DNA of 16,658 nt from Deltaproteobacteria bacterium. GTDB taxonomy: Bacteria > Myxococcota_A > UBA9160 > UBA4427. This document shows, piece by piece, positions 8,405 to 13,538 of the stretch. The stretch covers positions 1 to 16,658 of the forward strand of contig DRKE01000150.1 of the NCBI GenBank assembly GCA_011051925.1, in the 5' to 3' direction. Made by a program: the position numbers and the translations under genes. Below the pieces are notes generated by a model. That model saw only the letters and a list, made by a program, of their open reading frames with translations. It did not search any database and had not been told where the DNA came from. Positions within the stretch are counted from its first letter, which is position 1; each line of letters opens with the position of its first letter.

Positions 8405-8410
8405 GAGGAG
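8405..8410 (+). promoter_or_regulatory. Ribosome binding site that fixes the rplC start
   Basis: GAGGAG lies 6 nt before the GTG at 8417. Translation from this GTG gives SIELLCRKLGMTQVF, the canonical L3 N-terminus. This rejects the long in-frame upstream extension; an in-frame ATG at 8378 would add 13 residues and has no comparable site. Confidence 0.8.
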
Positions 8411-8416
8411 ATCCAC

Positions 8417-9058
8417 GTGTCCATCGAACTACTCTGCAGGAAACTCGGCATGACCCAGGTCTTCGCCGAATCGGGCGAAGCCGTGCCCGTCACCGTTCTC
8501 GAGGCCGGCCCCAACACGGTCGTCCAGAAGAAGACGAGCGAAAAGGACGGCTACGACGCCGTCCAGCTCGCTTTCGGCGATCGCCGGGCGAGTCTCTTCT
8601 CGAAGGCCGAGCGAACCCATTTCGAGAAGAACGGCGGAGTCGAGCCGAAGCGCTGGCTCGCGGAGAGTCGTCTGACGGCGGAAGAAGCCGCCGAACTCGA
8701 GCCCGGTGGGGAGATCAAGGTCGACATCTTCGAAGCGGGCCAGCGGGTCGATGCGATCGGAACCAGCAAGGGCCGGGGCTATAGCGGTGTCGTCCGGCGC
8801 CATGGCTTCGCGATCAAGAAACGCACCCACGGGACGCACGAGTCCTTTCGCCACGCCGGGTCGATCGGTGCGGGCGCCAGCCCGAGCAAGGTCATCAAGG
8901 GTCTCAAGATGGCGGGTCAGCACGGCAACGCCCGCGTCACGACGCGCAATCTCGAAGTGATCCGCGTCGATGCCGACCGGAATCTGCTCTACGTGCGCGG
9001 TGCCGTCCCGGGCCACAAGAACGGGCTCGTGAAGATCCGCCGGGCGATCCAGGGCTAG
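8417..9058 (+). CDS. rplC: Large-subunit ribosomal protein L3 (uL3), outside the S10 operon
   Basis: The product has 213 residues, a normal bacterial L3 length. The N-terminus LLCRKLGMTQVF is diagnostic. The central loop GTSKGRGYSGVVRRHGFA (115-132), THGTHESFRHAGSIGAGASPSKVIKG (starting at 138) and KMAGQHGNARVT (164-175) are the regions that reach into the peptidyl-transferase centre. The C-terminus GAVPGHKNGLVKIRRA is also typical. L3 binds 23S rRNA early in 50S assembly. The position methylated as Gln150 in E. coli is Ala154 here, as in many non-gamma bacteria. Oddly, the neighbours are metabolic: there is no rpsJ upstream and no rplD downstream, whereas bacterial rplC normally sits between them. 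It is either the relocated sole copy or a second paralogue; nothing in the sequence suggests decay. The start is the GTG at 8417 with GAGGAG upstream. Confidence 0.96.
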   Translation: MSIELLCRKLGMTQVFAESGEAVPVTVLEAGPNTVVQKKTSEKDGYDAVQLAFGDRRASLFSKAERTHFEKNGGVEPKRWLAESRLTAEEAAELEPGGEIKVDIFEAGQRVDAIGTSKGRGYSGVVRRHGFAIKKRTHGTHESFRHAGSIGAGASPSKVIKGLKMAGQHGNARVTTRNLEVIRVDADRNLLYVRGAVPGHKNGLVKIRRAIQG

Positions 9059-9074
9059 AGCGCGGCTGCCCGTC

Positions 9075-10166
9075 GTGCCGACTCCGGATTCCCGCCTCGG
9101 GTTCTACACGCTCACGAACGCGGCGCCCAGGCGTGCCGGTCGTTTTGCGGAACGTGCGGAAGCGGCCGGCTGGGACGGCATGGCGGTGGTCGATTCCCAG
9201 AACCTGTCGGGGGATTGCTATGTCGCGTTGACGGCAGCCGCCGCCCGAACCGAACGGCTCGGGCTTGCAACGGGCGTCACGAATCCCGTCACACGTCACC
9301 CGGCCGTGACGGCGTCCGCCATCGCCAGCGTCCACGAATACTCGAAGGGCCGGGCGACACTCGGCATCGGGCGGGGCGACTCGTCTCTCGCCCATCTCGG
9401 TCGGGCGCCGGCACGGATACGGGAGTTCAGTGCGTATCTCGATGCGCTCCAGACCTATCTACGGGGTGATCCGGTTCCCTTCGACGCGCTTTCGTTTCAC
9501 GAACAGGTCGCGCCGGACGTCTCGTCCCTCGGATTGGCGGATACCGCCGAAGCCAGTCGGATCCTCTGGTTGCCGAGCTCCCTGGCGAAGGTGGAGGTCG
9601 AAGTCGCCGCGACCGGTCCGCGGGTGATCGGGCTGGCGGCCTGCAAGGCGGATCGGATCATGTTCGCCCTGGGCGCGGATCCCGAGCGTCTCCGATGGGG
9701 AATCGAAACCGCGCGAAAGGCTCGGGTCGACGCGGGACTCGACCCGCAGGCGATCCGCTTCGGGGCCTATGTGAATCTCGTCTGCCATCCTCGAATCGAA
9801 ACGGCGCGTGAACTCGTCAAGGGCAGCCTCACGACCTTCGCCCGCTTCCAGGTCATGCACGGGAAGATCGCCGGACCCATGAACGAGGAACAGCGCAGGG
9901 TGCTCGGTACGCTTCACGATCGCTATGACATGAAGCGTCATACCCAGACGGGTTCGCCGCAGACCCGGACTCTCGACCCGGAGTTCATCGACCAGGTCGC
10001 GATCGTTGGTGATCCCGCCCATTGCGTGGAGCGGTTGGGCGCCCTCGCTTCGCTGGGAATCGAACGCGTGATGGTCATCGGGCCGAGCGCCGGAAGCGAT
10101 CGGGAAGAGGCCGCCCTGGCCGAGCGGATGATCGCGGAAGAAGTGCTGCCCGCCTTTCATGCCTGA
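9075..10166 (+). CDS. LLM-class (luciferase-like) flavin/F420-dependent oxidoreductase
   Basis: The product has 363 residues from a GTG at 9075. It is a TIM-barrel luciferase-like protein: LGFYTLTN (8-15) is the first strand, AERAEAAGWDGMAVVD (25-40) the second unit, and GLATGVTNPVTRHPAV (63-78) the cofactor-binding region with its conserved proline. KGRATLGIGRGDSS (91-104) is the phosphate-binding loop typical of the F420-dependent methylene-tetrahydromethanopterin-reductase-like branch. The C-terminal EFIDQVAIVGDPAHCVERL is also characteristic. The enzymes use FMN or coenzyme F420 to oxidise or reduce small organic substrates; F420 is favoured by resemblance, not proved. The start codon follows the rplC stop by 16 nt without a Shine-Dalgarno sequence, which suggests translational coupling with rplC. 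The sulfotransferase gene follows directly. Confidence 0.9.
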   Translation: MPTPDSRLGFYTLTNAAPRRAGRFAERAEAAGWDGMAVVDSQNLSGDCYVALTAAAARTERLGLATGVTNPVTRHPAVTASAIASVHEYSKGRATLGIGRGDSSLAHLGRAPARIREFSAYLDALQTYLRGDPVPFDALSFHEQVAPDVSSLGLADTAEASRILWLPSSLAKVEVEVAATGPRVIGLAACKADRIMFALGADPERLRWGIETARKARVDAGLDPQAIRFGAYVNLVCHPRIETARELVKGSLTTFARFQVMHGKIAGPMNEEQRRVLGTLHDRYDMKRHTQTGSPQTRTLDPEFIDQVAIVGDPAHCVERLGALASLGIERVMVIGPSAGSDREEAALAERMIAEEVLPAFHA

Positions 10167-10173
10167 GCCGGTC

Positions 10174-10178
10174 GGAGG
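10174..10178 (+). promoter_or_regulatory. Ribosome binding site favouring the sulfotransferase start at 10183
   Basis: GGAGG lies 4 nt before the ATG at 10183. The alternative in-frame ATG at 10159 overlaps the end of the upstream gene by 8 nt and has no comparable site, so the shorter start is preferred. The spacing is slightly tight, so the choice is not certain. Confidence 0.5.
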
Positions 10179-10182
10179 TGCG

Positions 10183-10875
10183 ATGGAACGGCAGGGCGGC
10201 CCGACCGATCGCCGAACGATTCCCCGTCCCCTCGACCCCGGCCGAACGATCACCGTCGTTTCGGGCATGCCGCGCTCCGGCACGTCGATGATGATGCAGA
10301 TGCTCGCGGCGGCGGGTCTGCCGATCGCGACGGATGGTCGACGCGGGGCGGACGAGGACAATCCGCGAGGCTACTACGAACTCGCGGACGTGAAGGCGAT
10401 TCGCGACGACGCCTCCTTCCTGGCGGATCTGGTCGGTCGCGTCGTCAAGATCGTCGCGCCGCTCCTGCCCTTTCTGCCCGACGAGTACGACTATCGTGTG
10501 ATCTTCATGGAGCGCGATCTCGTGGAGGTTCTCGCCTCACAGCGAGCCATGTTGGCGCGCCTGGCCGGAAGCGCGGATCCTGCGGACGACGAGGCGATGG
10601 CACGGGCCTTCCGGAATCAGCTGAGGCGGGTGAAGCAATGGCTGGCCGAACGGCAGAACGTGGCAACCCGCCTCGTCTCCCACCATGACGTCGTGACGTC
10701 TCCCGTCGAGACCGCGCTCGGTGTCATGGCCTTCCTGGCGGAGACGGGCGCCTTCGACGGGAAGATCGGATCCGACGAGGAAACGCAGCGGAGGCGGGCC
10801 GTCTGCCGGCGGATGGCGGCCGCGGTCGATTCCGCGCTCTACCGGCAGCGTCGGGGCAACACGCCCTCGACCTGA
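10183..10875 (+). CDS. Short sulfotransferase-family protein (PAPS-type P-loop)
   Basis: The product has 230 residues from the ATG at 10183 (238 if the ATG at 10159 is used). TVVSGMPRSGTSMMMQML (24-41) contains the 5'-phosphosulfate-binding PRSGTS loop. ERDLVEVLASQ (110-120) supplies the 3'-phosphate-binding Arg111 and Ser119 with the eight-residue spacing seen in PAPS sulfotransferases. The central RRGADEDNPRGYYE (53-66) is a motif shared by a family of short bacterial sulfotransferase-like proteins. Expected chemistry is transfer of a sulfuryl group from PAPS to a hydroxyl or amine, in the cytoplasm. The acceptor is unknown, and the protein is shorter than classical enzymes (about 280 residues or more), so a related P-loop role cannot be excluded. 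It follows the luciferase-like gene with little or no gap, indicating one transcript. Confidence 0.82.
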   Translation: MERQGGPTDRRTIPRPLDPGRTITVVSGMPRSGTSMMMQMLAAAGLPIATDGRRGADEDNPRGYYELADVKAIRDDASFLADLVGRVVKIVAPLLPFLPDEYDYRVIFMERDLVEVLASQRAMLARLAGSADPADDEAMARAFRNQLRRVKQWLAERQNVATRLVSHHDVVTSPVETALGVMAFLAETGAFDGKIGSDEETQRRRAVCRRMAAAVDSALYRQRRGNTPST

Positions 10876-10942
10876 TATCGTTTCCCTTCCAGATCGTGTT
10901 CGCCGATCCGATTCGGTGATCACCCATGCCGGATGGCGCGTC

Positions 10943-10948
10943 GAGGAG
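10943..10948 (+). promoter_or_regulatory. Ribosome binding site favouring the histidine kinase GTG start
   Basis: GAGGAG lies 8 nt before the GTG at 10957, a near-ideal arrangement. The in-frame ATG at 10933, eight codons earlier, has no such site; from the GTG the first membrane segment begins almost at once. Confidence 0.6.
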
Positions 10949-10956
10949 CCGGGACC

Positions 10957-12753
10957 GTGGAATGGATCGGTGCAGGAGTGCTGGCCACGATCGCATTCGC
11001 GATGCTCGGAACCCTCTTCTGGGTGTCGCGGAACCAGGACGAGCATGCCGGTCGCTGGTGGATCGCCGCGGGGACCGTCATGGCGGTCAACGCGGTCGTG
11101 ACCCTCGTCGGCCAGCCGGCCTTCCTTTTTCCCCTGGCGTCCGAGCATGCCGCGGCTCCCCTCTCCGGCTGGCTCCTCTATCGGGGGGCTTGCGAATACA
11201 CGGGCCGCAGGCCGCAGGCCTGGGTTGCCGGGATAGCCGTCTTTTCGATCTTCGGCTGGTTCGCGGCCCGGGCGCTCGCGCGGCCCGACCTGATGTTCGA
11301 TGCGGCTGCCGTCGGGACGACCATCCCGGTGCTGGTGTCGATCGCGAGACTCTTCCAGGTGGCGCGCACGCCGCTCGGGCGTCTCCTCGCGATCTCGATG
11401 AGCGTTCCGATCGGCCTGATCCTCGTCCATCCCTGGTTCCATGCCGTCGATTCTTCTCCGGCGCTCGAGATCCGGATCTGGCTGGCCGCTCTCTCGGCGA
11501 TCTGCCTGCTGGCGAGTTGCGTGATCCTCGAGCGTCGCATGGCCGAATCGAATCATGCCCTGCGCCAGACGGCCGAGCAGCTCCGGCTCGGCACGCTGAT
11601 CTCGGGGATGGGTACCTGGACCGTCGATCCCGGGACGGGCGCGGTCGAATGGTCCGAGGAGATGTACCGGATCTATGGCATGACACCGGACATGCCCGTG
11701 CCGACCGGGCGGGACCAGCTGGCCCTGCTCGCGGAGGAGGACCGGGAGCCCTTCCTGCGGGCGATCGAAGCGGTTCATGAGAACGGCTTCGAACTCGACC
11801 ATGAATTCCGTCTCGATCTTCCCGGCGGAAAGCCTCGTTATGCACGGTCCCGAGCACAGTTCATCCGCACGCCGGAGGGTCGTCCGATCCTGATCGGCAC
11901 CACTGTGGACATCACGGATCATCGTCAGGCGCTCGAAGAATTGCGCCGACATCGGCATCATCTCGAAGAGCTCGTCGCACAGCGTACGGCGGAGCTGGCC
12001 GCCTCCCAGCAGCGCCTGCTCCATTCCCAACGTCTCGCCTCGATCGGCACGCTGACGGCGGGCCTCGCGCACCAGGTCAACAATCCCGTCGGCTCGATCC
12101 TCGCCGCCGCCGGATTCGCGAAGCGTTGTCGAAACGAGGCGGATGAGCTCGAGATCCTGCGATACGCCGTCGACGACATCGAGCGGGAAGCGAAGCGTTG
12201 CGGCGACATCGTTCACGACATGCTCCGCTTCGCGAGCGATCGGCCGACCGACAAGAAATGCATCCCGATCGATCCCCTGCTCGAACGGATCTGCGTATCC
12301 CTCCGCCGTCGCGAGCCGGAAACCGGCTCGACGATCTCGTTCAGCGCCCGTGGACCGGGTCCGGTCGTCGAGGCGAGCGCGATCGAACTCGAGCAGGCGG
12401 TCGCGAATCTGATCGAGAACGCGATTCAATCGAGCGACAAAGGCGTCCGGGTCATGATCGAACGATCGACGGTCGGAGACGAGGTGCAGATCCGGGTTCG
12501 GGATGACGGGCCCGGAATCCCGCCCGAGCATCTCGCTCACGTTCTCGATCCCTTCTACACCTCGCGGCTCGATGCGGGCGGGACCGGCCTCGGCTTGAGC
12601 GTCGCGCATGGGATCGCCCGGGAGCACGGAGGGAGTCTCCGACTCGAGAGTACACCCGGGGAGGGCACCACGGCCTTGCTCAGTCTGGTCGCGGTCGGTC
12701 GGGCGACCCCTGCAGAACCCGCGCAACACGGTAGAACCGAGCCCGGGTGGTAG
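10957..12753 (+). CDS. Orphan membrane-bound PAS sensor histidine kinase
   Basis: The product has 598 residues from the GTG at 10957 (606 from the ATG at 10933). Residues about 3-190 form an integral membrane sensor region with several hydrophobic segments (roughly 3-24, 36-60, 88-106, 115-132, 144-163, 173-192) and no recognised named domain. A PAS domain follows (about 208-322; GTWTVDPGTGAVEWSEEMYRIYG, ending GTTVDITDHR), then a coiled coil (323-360). The HisKA dimerisation domain has phospho-acceptor His372 in GLAHQVNNPVGS. The HATPase_c domain has an N box NLIENAIQ (484-491), G1 DDGPG (516-520), F box DPFYTSR (531-537) and G2 GGTGLGLSV (541-549). All kinase motifs are intact. The residue after His372 is Gln instead of the usual Glu. 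No response regulator gene lies nearby, so its partner and signal are unknown. Confidence 0.93.
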   Translation: MEWIGAGVLATIAFAMLGTLFWVSRNQDEHAGRWWIAAGTVMAVNAVVTLVGQPAFLFPLASEHAAAPLSGWLLYRGACEYTGRRPQAWVAGIAVFSIFGWFAARALARPDLMFDAAAVGTTIPVLVSIARLFQVARTPLGRLLAISMSVPIGLILVHPWFHAVDSSPALEIRIWLAALSAICLLASCVILERRMAESNHALRQTAEQLRLGTLISGMGTWTVDPGTGAVEWSEEMYRIYGMTPDMPVPTGRDQLALLAEEDREPFLRAIEAVHENGFELDHEFRLDLPGGKPRYARSRAQFIRTPEGRPILIGTTVDITDHRQALEELRRHRHHLEELVAQRTAELAASQQRLLHSQRLASIGTLTAGLAHQVNNPVGSILAAAGFAKRCRNEADELEILRYAVDDIEREAKRCGDIVHDMLRFASDRPTDKKCIPIDPLLERICVSLRRREPETGSTISFSARGPGPVVEASAIELEQAVANLIENAIQSSDKGVRVMIERSTVGDEVQIRVRDDGPGIPPEHLAHVLDPFYTSRLDAGGTGLGLSVAHGIAREHGGSLRLESTPGEGTTALLSLVAVGRATPAEPAQHGRTEPGW

Positions 12754-12800
12754 CCCGGAGTCCCGATGGCGGATTCACCTCCCCTGCGAAGTCGATCGTC

Positions 12801-12818
12801 GGACGCCGATCGGCGTTC
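12801..12818 (+). terminator. Candidate hairpin terminator after the histidine kinase
   Basis: GGACGCC (12801-12807) pairs with GGCGTTC (12812-12818) around the tetraloop GATC: seven pairs including one G-U. It contains the 14-nt palindrome ACGCCGATCGGCGT (12803-12816). It lies 48 nt after the kinase stop codon and is followed only by TTCGTTCG, not a T tract, so intrinsic termination would be weak. Confidence 0.35.
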
Positions 12819-12829
12819 TTCGTTCGAGA

Positions 12830-12891
12830 CCTTCAGAACCTGGCCCCTTGGTGTCGGGGTGGAGAACGATGAGCCGCGGAAGGTTCGAAGG
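12830..12891. other. Long imperfect stem, possible structured RNA or transcript-end structure
   Basis: CCTTCAGAACCT (12830-12841) pairs with AGGTTCGAAGG (12881-12891): 11 consecutive pairs with one bulged A at 12835. Inside is a 4-bp CCCC/GGGG stem (12844-12847 with 12856-12859). It lies 77 nt after the kinase stop, in non-coding DNA. The strand of any transcript is not known. Confidence 0.4.
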
Positions 12892-13376
12892 CCCACCCCA
12901 GACACGCACAGCGCAATGGCCGCGGAGCCGGCCGGACTCGACTCGTCCATCGGACACGGAGAAACTAGAGAGCACCGGCGCTTTTTTCAGGATCCTCAGA
13001 TCCCTCCGCCAGGCGACCACCGAGAGCCCGAAAGCGGATCCGGGCCAACCTCTGACGATCTGCGCAATGGAATCGATCGGGCTCGAGCGGTTCGCCCGTG
13101 GGGCGATTGCCAGCCGCAGTGTACAGGCCGCGCCCCGAGTGTCGACTCCCACTGTCCGCTCCTGTCGAGCCCCGAGTCGCTTCGCCGCCCGGCGTTCGGC
13201 ATCCGGGGCGGACGCTGTATGCCGTTGTCATGCGTCTCTTCCAAGACTTCGACCTCTGCCCCTTCTCGAGCCGAGAGATGACTGGACTTCGATCCAGGCC
13301 GATCTTGCATGGACGAGCGAGGGCACCGGAAAGTTTCTGGGACACGGAGACAAGGATGCTCCGAACAAGGAGTCCC

Positions 13377-13538
13377 GATAGGTGTTTGGTGCAGACTCGA
13401 GCGACGAGTCTCGAACCAGTGGATGGAAACGAAGCCAGGGCGAGCGAGAATGACGTGCTCAAACGACGAACGTTGTCCAGGAAGACTGGCGTCAGGGGGC
13501 GTCCCTATCTATTGACAACCGAGGGCCTGATAGGTGTT
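13377..13538. repeat. 10-bp direct repeat GATAGGTGTT flanking the end of the spacer
   Basis: GATAGGTGTT occurs at 13377-13386 and 13529-13538; the second copy reaches the hsdR stop codon. The second copy is also part of an inverted pair CCTATC (13504-13509) / GATAGG (13529-13534). Short repeats at such a junction may be relics of insertion, but 10 bp could be chance. Confidence 0.35.
13393..13411. repeat. 7-bp hairpin AGACTCG/CGAGTCT
   Basis: AGACTCG (13393-13399) and CGAGTCT (13405-13411) are perfect inverted repeats around a 5-nt loop AGCGA. There is no T tract on either side. It lies 7 nt after the first GATAGGTGTT copy in the spacer downstream of hsdR. Confidence 0.4.

Larger units (their letters stand above)
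8028..8416. other. Long divergent spacer / rplC leader region
   Basis: 389 bp without a supported gene lie between the dehydrogenase and rplC. The rplC reading frame is open through most of it, but the translation is low-complexity and unlike any L3 N-terminus, so it is treated as non-coding. It contains a 6-bp GC hairpin with a GAA triloop (GCTCCC 8102-8107, GGGAGC 8111-8116), two CCCGGG blocks 2 nt apart (8215-8220, 8223-8228) and a 9-bp tandem duplication at 8267-8284. GATAGT at 8257-8262 is a weak -10 candidate without a convincing -35 partner. The length leaves room for leader regulation of rplC, but no known ribosomal-protein leader was recognised. Confidence 0.5.
12754..13536. other. 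Gene-poor spacer between the kinase and the restriction gene
   Basis: 783 bp in which all six frames give only low-complexity, unrecognisable translations; no tRNA, rRNA or pseudogene remnant was recognised. It holds a candidate terminator (12801-12818), a long stem (12830-12891), a T6 run (12982-12987), a 5-bp GGATC/GATCC hairpin (12990-13003), a 7-bp hairpin (13393-13411) and a 10-bp direct repeat (13377-13386 and 13529-13538). It marks the change from housekeeping genes to a defence gene. Confidence 0.6.

Noticed and set aside
8051..8416. N-terminal extension of L3 from an ATG at 8051
   Set aside because: The extra 122 residues have no similarity to L3, and GAGGAG sits ideally before the GTG at 8417 where the canonical L3 sequence begins.
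10537..12729. Open frame of 730 codons on the minus strand opposite the histidine kinase and sulfotransferase
   Set aside because: The translation is arginine-, aspartate- and glycine-rich with no recognisable domain, and the plus-strand genes carry all expected motifs. It is a GC-rich antisense shadow.
12966..12988. Possible intrinsic terminator ending in the T6 run at 12982-12987
   Set aside because: The only stem uses several A-U and G-U pairs that consume the T run itself, and it is more than 200 nt after the kinase stop.
13393..13440. Possible tRNA T-arm (GGTTCGA on the minus strand near 13413-13419)
   Set aside because: The flanking bases do not form the five-pair T stem, and no acceptor, D or anticodon arm could be found around it.
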